The position numbers and the translations under genes were made by a program. Below are positions 1 to 9,257 of a stretch of DNA of 64,000 bases, one piece after another. Position 1 is the stretch's first letter. Every line of letters starts with the position of its first letter. The notes under the pieces are model-generated. The model searched no databases. It was not told where the DNA came from and worked only from the letters and a program-made list of their open reading frames with translations. This DNA is from Mycolicibacterium brisbanense (lineage in GTDB: Bacteria; Actinomycetota; Actinomycetes; Mycobacteriales; Mycobacteriaceae): contig NZ_BCSX01000007.1 of the NCBI RefSeq assembly GCF_001570425.1, forward strand, positions 62,001 to 126,000. The letters are read 5' to 3'.

Positions 1-56
1 ACGTGCTCGGCCTCGGTCAGCGCGTCGGCTTCGGCCGGTAACTGACTGGTTGTCAT
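1..56 (-). CDS. Sugar/polyol ABC transporter permease (5' end only)
   Basis: The first 18 codons of a gene running off the left edge of the window (MTTSQLPAEADALTEAEH). Its ATG (complement of 54-56) overlaps the stop of the binding-protein gene in an ATGA arrangement, the usual sign of translational coupling. A permease is expected here from the neighbouring lipoprotein and SorC regulator, but no membrane segment lies inside the window, so the identity is inferred from context only. Confidence 0.5.
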   Translation of the reverse strand, partial: MTTSQLPAEADALTEAEH

Positions 57-1396
57 GGCTTCTCCTGGTAGGTCTTGCCGACGACCTCTGCGTATTTCTG
101 CGACTGCTCCAGCGCATCGGCGACGGACTTCTGCCCGGCGATCGCCGCGCTGATCTGCTGGCTCACCCGGGTTCCGAGGTCCTGAAATTCCGGGATGGCC
201 AGGAACTGCACGCCGGTGTACGGCACCGGTTGCACCGTCGGCTTGGCGGGGGTGGCACCCTCGATCGAGTCGAGCGTCACCTGACCGAATGCCTTTGCCG
301 CTTCTTGATATTGGGGAATCTGGTAGGTCGACAGCCGACTGCCCGGTGGCACCCGCGCCCACCCCAGTTGCTCACCGACCAGCTTGATGTAGTTCTGGTC
401 AGTCATCCAGGAGATGAACTTCCATGCGGCGTCTGGCTTGTCGCTGCTCTTGGGGATTCCCAGCGCCCACGTGTAGAGCCATCCGGAGTTGGGCTTCTCG
501 ACCGTCGGCGCCATGGCGTAGCCGACCTTGCCGACCACCTTCGACGACGCGGGATCCTCCAGCACCGAGACCGCCGATGTCGCGTCGTACCACATGGCGG
601 CCCGACCTTGTGCGAACTGCGTCGCGCATTCACCGAAACCGCTTGTCGCGGCGCCGGGTTCGCCGTGGTTGCGGACCAGGTCGACGTAGAAGTTGACGGC
701 CTTCTCCACCTCGGGGCTGGTGAGCTGGGCGTTCCATTTCTCGTCGTACCAGCGCCCGCCGAAAGTGTTGATCACGGTGTCCAGCGGGGCCAGCACCTCA
801 CCCCAGCCGGGCTTGCCCCGCAGGCAGATGCCGACCATGTCCTGGCTGTCGAGTTTGGCCGCGGCGTCGGCGACCTGCTGCCACGTCGGGTTGTGCGGCA
901 TCTCGATACCGGCCTGCTCGAACAGGTCCTTGCGGTACATCAGGAACGAGGACTCGCCGTAGAACGGCACCGCGTACATGTTGCCCTTGTAGGACAGTGA
1001 TTCCCGCAGCGACGGGATGAAGTCGTTCTCGTCATAGCCCGGCGTGTTGCGCGCGTAGTCGGAAAGGTTGACCAGCCAGCCGTTTTCGGCCCATTGCGGA
1101 GCCTCGTAGTTGCTGATCATCACGACGTCGAATTCCCCGCCGCCCATCGCCGTCGACGCGGTGATCTTGGCCCGCGCCTGGTTCTCCGACAGGGTGACGA
1201 ACCTGAGTTTGATATCCGGGTTGGCGGCCTCGAACCGGTTCGCCAGCGAGCGGGCGTCGGTCATCTGCGAGTTCGACACCATCGCGATGGTCACGGTCTG
1301 ATCGGTGGCGCCGAGCGAGCCCGCCCCGGCACAACCGGCCGTCAGGGCCAGGCCGGCCGCCGCGACGACCGCGGCCAGCTTTCTTGCGAATCTCAT
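53..1396 (-). CDS. Carbohydrate (polyol) ABC transporter substrate-binding lipoprotein
   Basis: A 447-residue extracellular solute-binding protein of the family-1 (maltose/sorbitol-type) group. It would capture a sugar or sugar alcohol outside the membrane and hand it to the permease. The N-terminus is a lipoprotein signal with lipobox LTAGC at residues 18-22. The ATG at 1396 is chosen because this signal begins there and a GAGG ribosome site lies just upstream inside the end of the SorC gene; a longer in-frame reading upstream is out of frame with that regulator and lacks sense. It follows the SorC gene by 7 bases and overlaps the next permease. The divergent mannitol-type dehydrogenase suggests a polyol such as mannitol, sorbitol or arabitol as ligand; that is inference. 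Confidence 0.9.
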   Translation of the reverse strand: MRFARKLAAVVAAAGLALTAGCAGAGSLGATDQTVTIAMVSNSQMTDARSLANRFEAANPDIKLRFVTLSENQARAKITASTAMGGGEFDVVMISNYEAPQWAENGWLVNLSDYARNTPGYDENDFIPSLRESLSYKGNMYAVPFYGESSFLMYRKDLFEQAGIEMPHNPTWQQVADAAAKLDSQDMVGICLRGKPGWGEVLAPLDTVINTFGGRWYDEKWNAQLTSPEVEKAVNFYVDLVRNHGEPGAATSGFGECATQFAQGRAAMWYDATSAVSVLEDPASSKVVGKVGYAMAPTVEKPNSGWLYTWALGIPKSSDKPDAAWKFISWMTDQNYIKLVGEQLGWARVPPGSRLSTYQIPQYQEAAKAFGQVTLDSIEGATPAKPTVQPVPYTGVQFLAIPEFQDLGTRVSQQISAAIAGQKSVADALEQSQKYAEVVGKTYQEKP

Positions 1397-1403
1397 GACA
1401 ACC

Positions 1404-2333
1404 TCATTTCTGCGCCAACAACCAACGGGCGCAATCGATATCGCATACCAACAGCCGGGCCAGCTTGCCCCGCAGAGCACCGAGGATGGCCTGATACTTA
1501 CCGGCGCCGCCGGAGACCAGAATGGTTTTCTCACACGTGCGGATGTCTTCCAGCGGCACCGACATCGCCCGCTGCTGCAGCTCATGGTGAACGGGTTCGC
1601 CATGGGCGTTGAAGAAGCGACCGCCAATCTCACCGACGGCGCCCTGGGAGACGAGCTCGTCGAGCATCCGGATATCCAGGAAGCTGCCTTCGAACAGCGT
1701 CGTGGAGGTCGATACCGCCCCCACCCCGAACAGCATGGTGTCGGCGCGCCGTCCGGCGTCCAGCGTGCGCGAGATGACCGAATCTCCGCGCATCGAAACC
1801 ACGGTCGCCGGGTCGGCATAGAGCGGGGCAGGCAGCCGGAAGGTCTCGGCGCGCAGAGTGTCGGCGCACCGCGTGAGGATCTGCTCGGTGCCGGTCTGAT
1901 ACGCGGCGGTGGACATGGCGCCGTCGAGTTGGACCACCGCACGGCAACTTGCCACACCGGGCACCAGCGCGGTCGCGACACTGACCTGCTCCGGGCCCCA
2001 TGTAAACCCGAGTACGTCGTCGGCGGCGATGCGCCGCATCAGCAACGCGGCGCCGGCCCGCCCGGCATTGGCTGCCACGACCGCTTCGGTGAGGCCGAAG
2101 CGCCGTTCGAGTTCCCGTTCCTCGTCGGCGTGGAGGTCATCGCTGATGCCGGGAGGAACCACCACCTCCACGCGCACAAGGCCGTTGGCCTTGGCCTTGG
2201 CGACCAGGCGCCCGGCGGTGGGCCGGGAGACCCCGAGCCGGGCCGCGATCTCGGCCTGGGTGAGGCCGTCGAGGTAATACAGCGAGGCCGCACGCAGAGC
2301 GAGTCGCAGATCCTCTGGTGTCGGTGCGGACAC
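1404..2333 (-). CDS. SorC/DeoR-type sugar-binding transcriptional regulator
   Basis: A 309-residue regulator with an N-terminal helix-turn-helix (about residues 20-45: DGLTQAEIAARLGVSRPTAG) and a C-terminal SorC sugar-phosphate-binding domain containing LGFTWG and LFGVGA-type segments. Known members bind a phosphorylated sugar effector. It is the first gene of the leftward transporter operon and is divergent from the polyol dehydrogenase. The 66-base space between the two starts holds a 16-base perfect inverted repeat, the likely operator. It probably controls both directions and itself; repressor versus activator cannot be told from the sequence. Confidence 0.88.
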   Translation of the reverse strand: MSAPTPEDLRLALRAASLYYLDGLTQAEIAARLGVSRPTAGRLVAKAKANGLVRVEVVVPPGISDDLHADEERELERRFGLTEAVVAANAGRAGAALLMRRIAADDVLGFTWGPEQVSVATALVPGVASCRAVVQLDGAMSTAAYQTGTEQILTRCADTLRAETFRLPAPLYADPATVVSMRGDSVISRTLDAGRRADTMLFGVGAVSTSTTLFEGSFLDIRMLDELVSQGAVGEIGGRFFNAHGEPVHHELQQRAMSVPLEDIRTCEKTILVSGGAGKYQAILGALRGKLARLLVCDIDCARWLLAQK

Positions 2334-2354
2334 TGGACCCCACTTCCCGATACA

Positions 2355-2370
2355 GTGAGCAAATGCTCAC
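2355..2370. promoter_or_regulatory. Perfect inverted repeat, probable SorC-regulator operator
   Basis: GTGAGCAAATGCTCAC, two 7-base arms around AA, lies in the intergenic space between the divergent SorC regulator and mannitol-type dehydrogenase. A second right half-site (ATGCTCAT, 2383-2390) follows about two helical turns away. SorC/DeoR-type regulators bind such repeats beside their own gene; the assignment is by position. Confidence 0.6.
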
Positions 2371-2399
2371 GGGTGCGAGTAGATGCTCATCACGCTAAC

Positions 2400-3821
2400 A
2401 TGACAGATGTGACGCACACAACATCCGCTACGCAAAAGCCCACTGCGGCGCGCCCGAACTACAACCGCGACCAGGTCCAGGTCGGCATCGTGCACTTCGG
2501 CGTCGGCGGGTTCCATCGCGCGCATCAGGCGATGTACATCGACCGGCTGCTGCAGAAGGGCCTGGCCACCGAGTGGGGCATCTGCGGTGTCGGGGTATTG
2601 CCGTCGGACCGGAAGATGGCCAACGTCATGGCTGCCCAGGACGGGCTGTACACCCTGATGCTGGTGCACCCCGACGGCACCCGCGAGGCACGCGTGATCG
2701 GGTCCATCGTCGACTACCGGTATGCCCCCGACGATCCCGAGGGCGTCGTCGAACTCCTGGCCAGCCCCTCCACCCGGATCATCTCGTTGACCATCACCGA
2801 GGGTGGCTACAATCTCGACTCCGTGTCCCCCGATGAGGTCAACGTGTTCGGACTGGTGACCGACGCGCTGGCGCTGCGGCGCGACCGTGGCATCGCGGCA
2901 CCGACCATCGTGTCCTGCGACAACATCGAGGGCAACGGCGACATGGCGCGGCGCACATTCACCACCTACGCCGATCGGGTGTCTCCGGGCCTCGGCGAGT
3001 GGATCGACACCCATGCGCGATTCCCCAATTCGATGGTGGACCGCATCACCCCGGTCACCACGCCGGACGTGATCGAGACGGTGCACTCGGAGTTCGGCAT
3101 CACCGATCAGTGGCCCGTGGTGGCAGAACCGTTCACGTCCTGGGTATTGGAGGATTCGTTCTCCGACGGCCGCCCCCCGCTGGAGGAGGCCGGCGTGCTC
3201 ATGGTCGACGACGTGAGGCCCTACGAGCTGATGAAGCTGCGGCTGCTCAATGCCGGGCATCAAGCGTTGTGCTACTTCGGCTACCTCGCCGGCTACCGCT
3301 TGGTGCACGACGCCGCAGCCGATCCGTTGTTCGCCGAATTCCTGCTCGACTACATGGATTCCGAAGGCACCCCGACGCTTGAGCCCGTGCCGGGCATCGA
3401 TCTGGACGACTACAAGCGCACGCTGATCGAGCGTTTCGCCAACCCGGGTGTCCGCGACACCATCGTGCGGCTGTGCTTCGGCTCGTCGGACCGGATCCCG
3501 AAGTGGCTGCTGCCGGTGATCCGGGAGAACCTCAGGACCGGTGCGCCGATTCGTCTCTCGGCGGCCGTGGTGGCCAGTTGGGCCCGCTACGCCGAGGGCG
3601 TCGACGAGCAAGGCGAACCGATCAACGTCGAAGACGCCCTGGCGGAGACACTCGTACCGTTGGCCCGCTCGCAGCGCGAGAACCCGACAGCCTTCATCGA
3701 GTACACCCCCCTGTTCGGCGACCTCGCGACCGAACCCCGGTTCGTCGAGGCCTATCTGTGGGCGCTGGATTCGCTGCATCGCGTCGGCGCCCGAGCCACT
3801 TTGGAGGCACTGCGATCATGA
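2400..3821 (+). CDS. Mannitol 2-dehydrogenase-type polyol dehydrogenase
   Basis: A 473-residue member of the long-chain polyol dehydrogenase family, which oxidises mannitol, arabitol or sorbitol to the ketose with NAD. The N-terminal Rossmann domain contains the family stretch GVGGFHRAHQ (residues about 34-43), and the C-terminal domain contains MKLRLLNAGHQAL, whose lysine is the catalytic base in characterised enzymes. Length is close to the usual 480-490. The ATG at 2400 is used because homology begins shortly after it; a far upstream in-frame reading runs across the opposite-strand regulator. The stop overlaps the kinase start (ATGA), so the two are co-translated. It yields a ketose for the following kinase. 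Confidence 0.92.
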   Translation: MTDVTHTTSATQKPTAARPNYNRDQVQVGIVHFGVGGFHRAHQAMYIDRLLQKGLATEWGICGVGVLPSDRKMANVMAAQDGLYTLMLVHPDGTREARVIGSIVDYRYAPDDPEGVVELLASPSTRIISLTITEGGYNLDSVSPDEVNVFGLVTDALALRRDRGIAAPTIVSCDNIEGNGDMARRTFTTYADRVSPGLGEWIDTHARFPNSMVDRITPVTTPDVIETVHSEFGITDQWPVVAEPFTSWVLEDSFSDGRPPLEEAGVLMVDDVRPYELMKLRLLNAGHQALCYFGYLAGYRLVHDAAADPLFAEFLLDYMDSEGTPTLEPVPGIDLDDYKRTLIERFANPGVRDTIVRLCFGSSDRIPKWLLPVIRENLRTGAPIRLSAAVVASWARYAEGVDEQGEPINVEDALAETLVPLARSQRENPTAFIEYTPLFGDLATEPRFVEAYLWALDSLHRVGARATLEALRS

Positions 3822-4732
3822 ACCGCGCTCTGGTCATCGGTGAGGCGCTGGTGGACATCGTCAAACGCGGCGGCGCCATCACCAGCGAGCATGTCGGCGG
3901 CAGCCCACTCAACGTGGCGCTCGGGCTGGCCCGGCTGGGCCGCGATGTCGACTTCCTGACGCACATCGCCGACGACCCTCACGGCAGGCGCATCGCCGAG
4001 TACGCCAAAGCCGTTGGGGTCGACCTTGTTTCGGGCAGCATGAGCGCCAAACGCACGCCCACCGCGCAGGTCACCCTCAAGAACGGCTCGCCGAGCTATA
4101 CCTTCGACTTGGAGTGGCAACTCTCCGGCACACCCGAAGTAGGCCCCCCGCTGGTCGCGCATACCGGCTCCATCGCCACGGTGCTTGAGCCCGGGTGCCG
4201 CGCGGTGGCCGCACTGCTCGACGCGTACCACCTGTCGGCCACCATCACGTTCGATCCGAACGTGCGACCGGCCTTGATCACCGACGACGACGCGGCCCGC
4301 GGCCGGATCGAACGCCTCGTGGAACACGCCGACATCGTCAAGGTCAGCGACGAGGATCTGCGGTGGATCGACAAGCGGAGCTCCCCGGAGAAGATCGCCC
4401 GCACCTGGTTGGCCATGGGTCCCTCGATCGTCGCGGTGACCGTGGGCTCGGAAGGTGCGTTCGCGCTGTGCGCTGCCGGAATGGTCAGGGTGCCCGCCCG
4501 CTCGGTCGAGGTGGTGGACACCGTGGGAGCCGGCGACGCGTTCATGGCCGGCTTGATCGACGCCCTGTGGGATCAGGGTCTGCTGGGCGCCGACAAGCGC
4601 CGCGAACTGCGTGCCATCAGCTGCGATGCACTGGAAGACGCCGTCGTCCGGGCCTCGCGGGCGGCGGCCTGGACGGTCGCCCGAGCAGGCGCCGACCTGC
4701 CCGATCGCAACGCGTTGGCACATCCCGGCTAG
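3818..4732 (+). CDS. PfkB-family carbohydrate kinase (fructokinase-like)
   Basis: A 304-residue ribokinase/PfkB kinase. The N-terminal signature GGSPLNVALGLARLG (about residues 25-39) forms part of the sugar site, and the C-terminal signature DTVGAGDAFMAGL contains the anion hole and the catalytic aspartate. It overlaps the dehydrogenase stop by ATGA, so it probably phosphorylates the ketose that enzyme makes (fructose from mannitol, or xylulose from arabitol). Substrate choice within PfkB kinases cannot be read reliably from sequence. Confidence 0.9.
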   Translation: MNRALVIGEALVDIVKRGGAITSEHVGGSPLNVALGLARLGRDVDFLTHIADDPHGRRIAEYAKAVGVDLVSGSMSAKRTPTAQVTLKNGSPSYTFDLEWQLSGTPEVGPPLVAHTGSIATVLEPGCRAVAALLDAYHLSATITFDPNVRPALITDDDAARGRIERLVEHADIVKVSDEDLRWIDKRSSPEKIARTWLAMGPSIVAVTVGSEGAFALCAAGMVRVPARSVEVVDTVGAGDAFMAGLIDALWDQGLLGADKRRELRAISCDALEDAVVRASRAAAWTVARAGADLPDRNALAHPG

Positions 4733-4786
4733 ACGCTGAGCCTTTGGTTCTTCGCGCATGCGCTCATCACCGGCCATACTGGGCAA

Positions 4787-5725
4787 ATGCGATCCATCTG
4801 GAAGGGTTCGATCGCCTTCGGCCTGGTGAACGTACCGGTCAAGGTCTACAGCGCGACCGAGGACCACGACATCAAGTTCCATCAGGTGCACGCCAAGGAC
4901 AACGGGCGCATCCGATACAAGCGGGTATGCGAGGTGTGCGGCGAGGTCGTCGAATTCCGGGACATCAACAAGGCCTATGAATCCGACGACGGGCAAATGG
5001 TGGTGATCACCGACGAGGACATCGCCACCCTGCCCGAGGAACGCAGCCGCGAGATCGAAGTGGTCGAGTTCATCCCGGCCGAACAGCTCGATCCACTGAT
5101 GTACGACAAGAGCTATTTCCTGGAGCCCGATTCCAAGTCGTCCAAGTCCTACGTGCTGCTGGCCAAGACCCTCGCCGAGACCGAGCGCGTGGCCATCGTG
5201 CACTTCTCGCTGCGCAACAAGACCCGGCTCGCGGCATTGCGGGTCAAGGATTTCTCCAAGCGCAACGTGATGGTGATCCACACCCTGCTGTGGCCCGACG
5301 AGATCCGCGACCCCGATTTCCCGGTGCTGGACAAGGAAGTCGAGATCAAGCCGGCCGAACTGAAGATGGCAGGTCAGGTGGTGGAGTCGATGACCGACGA
5401 CTTCCATCCCGATCAATTCCGCGATGACTACCAGGCCCAGCTCTACGAGCTGGTGCAGGCGAAACTCGAAGGCGGCGAAGCATTCTCGGTCGAGGAGCAG
5501 CCGGCAGATCTCGATGAGACCGAGGACGTCTCCGATCTGCTCGCCAAGCTCGAAGCCTCGGTGAAGGCCCGCAAGGGCGGCGGCTCGGCCAAGTCGGACA
5601 AGGACTCCGATGAGGACTCCGACAAGGACTCCGATGACGAAGAGGCCAAGCCGGCCAAGAAGGCACCGGCGAAAAAGGCCGCCGCCAAAAAGGCTCCAGC
5701 GAAGAAGGCCGCCGCGAAGAAGTAA
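4787..5725 (+). CDS. ku: Ku DNA end-binding protein for non-homologous end joining
   Basis: A 312-residue bacterial Ku. It forms a homodimeric ring on double-strand break ends and recruits LigD. The core begins MRSIWKGSIAFGLVNVPVKV, typical of the family, and covers about residues 1-250. The C-terminus is an acidic Ser/Asp stretch (SDKDSDEDSDKDSDDEE) followed by a lysine-rich tail of PAKKA/AAKKA repeats, an extended DNA-binding tail of the kind seen in fast-growing mycobacteria. No ligase gene is next to it in this window. The start may be leaderless: CATACT sits 6 bases before the ATG and no ribosome site is obvious. A hairpin follows the stop. Confidence 0.96.
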   Translation: MRSIWKGSIAFGLVNVPVKVYSATEDHDIKFHQVHAKDNGRIRYKRVCEVCGEVVEFRDINKAYESDDGQMVVITDEDIATLPEERSREIEVVEFIPAEQLDPLMYDKSYFLEPDSKSSKSYVLLAKTLAETERVAIVHFSLRNKTRLAALRVKDFSKRNVMVIHTLLWPDEIRDPDFPVLDKEVEIKPAELKMAGQVVESMTDDFHPDQFRDDYQAQLYELVQAKLEGGEAFSVEEQPADLDETEDVSDLLAKLEASVKARKGGGSAKSDKDSDEDSDKDSDDEEAKPAKKAPAKKAAAKKAPAKKAAAKK

Positions 5726-5726
5726 G

Positions 5727-5746
5727 TAGGGTAGTCGCCTACCCTA
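5727..5746 (+). terminator. Inverted repeat after ku, terminator-like
   Basis: TAGGGTAG and CTACCCTA form an 8-base stem with a TCGC loop two bases after the ku stop. There is no T tract, as is common for mycobacterial terminators. It also lies upstream of the next gene, so an operator role is possible. Confidence 0.5.
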
Positions 5747-5772
5747 GGCCCGCCCTTCCGTACGACCCGACA

Positions 5773-7188
5773 ATGCCAGCCATGGCAAAGCTGGGCGAGC
5801 ACGCACTGGTCCTGGGTGGAAGCATCAGCGGTCTGCTGGCCGCCCGGGTGCTGTCGGACTTCTACGACACGGTCACCGTCGTCGAACGCGACGAGCTGTC
5901 GGAGACACCGAGCAACCGTCGAGGCGTTCCGCAGGGCAGGCATGTCCACGCCCTGCTGGCCCGGGGCGCCCAGACGGTCGGTGAGTTCTTTCCCGGCATC
6001 CTCGACGAACTCGCGGCAGCGGGCGCGCCGGTGTGGGACGACGGCGATCTGTCGCGGTTCTACATTTCCTACGGCGGGCACCTCATGCGGCGCACCGGCC
6101 GGGCCCCGGGCACGCCGGCCGACTACAAGGCACTGGCGCTGTACCAGCCCAGCAGGCCGCTGCTGGAATGCCATGTCCGGCGCCGGTTGCAGGCCTTGGG
6201 CAACGTGACGATCCGCGACGGCCACGACGTCTCCGAGCTGACCGCGACCGCTGATCGCTCACGCATCACCGGCGCCCGCATCGTCGGCCACGACGGTGGA
6301 GACGAACAGCAGCTGAGCGCCGATTTCGTCGTCGACGCCCGGGGCCGCGGCGCACACACCCCGGCCTGCCTGGAACGGCTCGGCTACGGGCGCCCTCCCG
6401 AGGACCGCATCGTCATGCACACCACCTACGTCAGCCAGGCGTTGCGGATCCCGCCGAACGCCTACGACGTCATGCTGACGATCATCGGACCTGTCCCCGA
6501 TCGGCCGAACGGGATGTTCCTGTTCCGCTACGAGGAGGACCTGTGGATCTTCACGGTCTTCGGAATGGTGGGCCACGAGCCGCCGCGGGATCTTGCCGGC
6601 ATGCTGGCCTACGCCGACGAGTTCGCTCCCCCGCGGCTCGTGGCTGCTGCGCGGGCCGGTGAGCCGATCACCCCGGTGGTGCAGCATCGGCTGCCGTCCA
6701 GCCAGTGGCGGCGCTACGACAAGATGCAGCGATTCCCCGCGGGCCTGCTCGTGTGCGGCGACGCGATGTGTAGCTTCAACCCGATCTACGGGCAGGGCAT
6801 GTCGGTGGCAGCCATGGACGCAGTGGCACTGCGGGAAGCGTTGCGTGGCGGCACCACCGATCTGGCGCGGCGCTACTTCCGGGCCGCCGCGAAATCGATC
6901 GGCGTGGCGTGGAACCTGGCGGCGGGGTCAGATCTGGCGTTCCCCGAGGTCGAAGGACACCGCACGCCGTCGATGCGAGTGGCCAACCGGTTCGTGGACC
7001 GCGTGCTGACTGCGTGCGAGACCGACGCCGAGGTGCACGCACAATTCTTCAAGGTCACCGGTTTGGTAGATGCGCCCACCCGCTTGTTCCACCCGGCCTT
7101 CCTCTACCGGGTCGCCAGAGCCAACATGCGCAGCCACCAAGTCAATTCGCGGTCGAAGCAGGCCGACCTGGCGCGGGTGGGCGATTGA
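5773..7188 (+). CDS. FAD-dependent oxidoreductase/monooxygenase-like protein
   Basis: A 471-residue flavoprotein of the PHBH/geranylgeranyl-reductase-like superfamily. The N-terminal dinucleotide fold is VLGGSISGLLAARVL followed by an acidic end VVERDEL. A second FAD motif, LVCGDAMCSFNPIYGQGMSVA, lies at about residues 327-347 and contacts the ribityl chain. This group includes halogenases, hydroxylases and prenyl reductases; nothing here fixes the substrate, and the halogenase WxWxIP motif is not seen. A second possible start lies three codons downstream. It stands alone after ku and is convergent with the next gene. Confidence 0.8.
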   Translation: MPAMAKLGEHALVLGGSISGLLAARVLSDFYDTVTVVERDELSETPSNRRGVPQGRHVHALLARGAQTVGEFFPGILDELAAAGAPVWDDGDLSRFYISYGGHLMRRTGRAPGTPADYKALALYQPSRPLLECHVRRRLQALGNVTIRDGHDVSELTATADRSRITGARIVGHDGGDEQQLSADFVVDARGRGAHTPACLERLGYGRPPEDRIVMHTTYVSQALRIPPNAYDVMLTIIGPVPDRPNGMFLFRYEEDLWIFTVFGMVGHEPPRDLAGMLAYADEFAPPRLVAAARAGEPITPVVQHRLPSSQWRRYDKMQRFPAGLLVCGDAMCSFNPIYGQGMSVAAMDAVALREALRGGTTDLARRYFRAAAKSIGVAWNLAAGSDLAFPEVEGHRTPSMRVANRFVDRVLTACETDAEVHAQFFKVTGLVDAPTRLFHPAFLYRVARANMRSHQVNSRSKQADLARVGD

Positions 7189-7195
7189 TCCCGCG

Positions 7196-7666
7196 TCAAG
7201 CGACGCGCACGTCCACGCGCAGCGTCTCGAACTCGTCGAGGATCCGGCGCAACGCGGCATCCATCGGATGCGCGGCTTCGAGATCGTGGCTGCACCGCCG
7301 ATCCACTGCCACGACTTCACCGGATTGCAGTGGGGTGTCTTCGACCCGATCGATGAACGCGTCGAACAACCCGGCCGGCGTGGCCAGGTAGTGCAACCGA
7401 TGCGTCGCGTCGTCGAAATTGGCGCCGTACATCAGCCCGCACTGCGTGATCACGAAGCATTCCGAGGTCATGCCGGTGCCGGCGGACTCAGCCCTGCTCC
7501 ACACCAATGCGGCGTGGCGCGCCTCGGCAACCCGGTCCTGGACGTCGTCGCTCGAGGCCAGCAACTGGTGCACGAGCCGTCTACCCACGTTTGGGTACAC
7601 GTCGACCGCGCGGGTGAAGTACCGCCGGAAGACATCGCCGAAAAGGTCATAGGGCTGATCGTTCAT
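7196..7666 (-). CDS. Conserved hypothetical protein, 156 aa
   Basis: A soluble 156-residue protein starting MNDQPYDLFG. The start at 7666 is preceded by a good ribosome site (GGGAGG six bases upstream), so it is preferred over the in-frame ATG 30 codons earlier, which lies within the end of the upstream DUF222-HNH gene. No signal peptide, membrane segment or catalytic motif is visible; it has several charged helices and an RRCSHD segment near the C-terminus. I do not recognise the family. It is convergent with the FAD oxidoreductase, 7 bases apart. Confidence 0.7.
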   Translation of the reverse strand: MNDQPYDLFGDVFRRYFTRAVDVYPNVGRRLVHQLLASSDDVQDRVAEARHAALVWSRAESAGTGMTSECFVITQCGLMYGANFDDATHRLHYLATPAGLFDAFIDRVEDTPLQSGEVVAVDRRCSHDLEAAHPMDAALRRILDEFETLRVDVRVA

Positions 7667-7712
7667 AGCGCCTCCCGTATCGGACGGACGCCTCAATTGT
7701 GCGCCCGAATCG

Positions 7713-9257
7713 TCAGCCGGGCGGCGGTTTGGCCCGCTCGGCGAGATGCGCTTCATTGCGCGCGCGTTCGGCCCGGATCTGGCGGGCCCATTGGGCGGCT
7801 CGCGTGCGCTTTCGGCGGGGCATCATGACCCCGCGATCGGTGGTGGCCGATGCGCCGGCGGCCGGCGGCAACTCCGCAGTCGTGGTATTCCAGTGCGGGA
7901 AGAACAACCGACTGCCCGGCCGCGTCACATAGGTCAGACCACTCGGTGTCGTCCACACGACGCTGCCGTCGGGCTGCTGACGGTCAGACCAGCCGATCCA
8001 GAAAGTTTTCAAGAGGTGATGAATTCTGCACAGACACTTGGTGTTTGACGCGTGGGTTGATCCGCTGGGATAGGGCTCGGTGTGGTCGATATCGCAGAAC
8101 TGGGCAGGACGCCCACACCCCGGGAACATGCACGTCATATCCCTCATACGCACGAACGCCGCCAGCTTCGCCGACGGCCGATACCGCGGCTCAGGCTCGT
8201 CACACGGTGGAATGAGTTCGCGAACTTTCGCCCCGTTGGCGATCAGTTCTGCCAGCAATGGCGTGGGCACCACGCCACCGTCGAGTAGGACCGCTGTCGG
8301 CTTCTTCTTGGGCTTCTCGTCCTCCACCTGTTGTGGCGGGCTCGGCTCAATAGCGTCATGCCCGGATGCATCGGGAGAAGGCTCGGGCTCCACGGTCACC
8401 TGCTCGCGCGGGATCGGAATGGTGTCGTGATCCCCGGACAGGTAGGGATCAGGCTCAGCCTCTAACGCTGCCTTGTCGGCCAACACATAGACGACAGTGT
8501 TGGCGCCACGGGCGTCAGGTGCACTGGCCGGACAGTCCGTATTGCCGCACTGACAGCGCAGCCTGTCCCCGAGGACAGCGATCACGCCCATCGCGTCGGA
8601 CCGGAGTTGGCCGGCGGTCCGCGGATCGTCCGCGCACACGCCACTGAGCACATACGCCATGCGCTTCTTCAGTGCCGCGCCGTCGGCGGCCAACAACCGA
8701 CCCCACAGCGACACGGTGCCGCTGACATCATCAGGCTTGCCCAGGCACACATCGCGGGCACGAACGGCTTCGCGCAGTCGCCGGAGTGCGCCCGGGTCGT
8801 ACCGTTCGATCAGGGTGTCGATGGCTTGTTCAAGTTTGTCGACCGACATCGGACCCCACTCGGTGACGCGCTGCACCAACTCCTCGTCGATCAGCCGCAG
8901 GGCCTCATCGTCCAGTACCAACAGCGTTCGCCAGGTGATGGTCGCGATCAGCCGGGAGCTGACCCGACCCTCGTCGAACAGGGCGGCCACCCGGGGAAAC
9001 CGGTCGCCGAGCGCAACCGCTATGCGCATCTCCTTCGACGCGACGCGGTGGGCCACGCCCATCGCTGCTGCGATCTCGGCGGCCGCGGCATCCCAGTAGT
9101 CGCACGCCCAGTGCAACAGTTCGTCGTCCTGCTCGGCGACTCGGCGATTGACCAACTCAGCAATCAACCGCAGCCGGCGGGAATCCGACGCAGCCGCTGC
9201 CCGGGTTTCCCGCTCGATCTCCGCGACAAGTCCCGCGTCGCCGAGTTCCTCGAACAT
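7713..9257 (-). CDS. DUF222 / 13E12-repeat family protein with C-terminal HNH nuclease domain
   Basis: A 514-residue member of the mycobacterial 13E12 (REP13E12/DUF222) family. The N-terminal two thirds are the helical DUF222 region. A Pro/Glu/Lys-rich linker follows (about residues 320-370). The C-terminus carries an HNH fold: CMFPGC, then CDIDHTEPYPSGST, then CLCRIHHLLKTF. The ATG at 9257 overlaps a perfect mycobacterial SOS box (9250-9265), and TACAAT ends seven bases before it, which suggests a leaderless damage-inducible transcript. LexA control is documented for several M. tuberculosis 13E12 genes. Its biological role, in mobile-element or repair functions, remains unclear. Confidence 0.9.
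   Translation of the reverse strand: MFEELGDAGLVAEIERETRAAAASDSRRLRLIAELVNRRVAEQDDELLHWACDYWDAAAAEIAAAMGVAHRVASKEMRIAVALGDRFPRVAALFDEGRVSSRLIATITWRTLLVLDDEALRLIDEELVQRVTEWGPMSVDKLEQAIDTLIERYDPGALRRLREAVRARDVCLGKPDDVSGTVSLWGRLLAADGAALKKRMAYVLSGVCADDPRTAGQLRSDAMGVIAVLGDRLRCQCGNTDCPASAPDARGANTVVYVLADKAALEAEPDPYLSGDHDTIPIPREQVTVEPEPSPDASGHDAIEPSPPQQVEDEKPKKKPTAVLLDGGVVPTPLLAELIANGAKVRELIPPCDEPEPRYRPSAKLAAFVRMRDMTCMFPGCGRPAQFCDIDHTEPYPSGSTHASNTKCLCRIHHLLKTFWIGWSDRQQPDGSVVWTTPSGLTYVTRPGSRLFFPHWNTTTAELPPAAGASATTDRGVMMPRRKRTRAAQWARQIRAERARNEAHLAERAKPPPG

Noticed and set aside
1305..2399. Long in-frame extension before the mannitol-type dehydrogenase
   Set aside because: It runs antisense through the SorC regulator and lipoprotein signal region; family similarity starts at the ATG at 2400.
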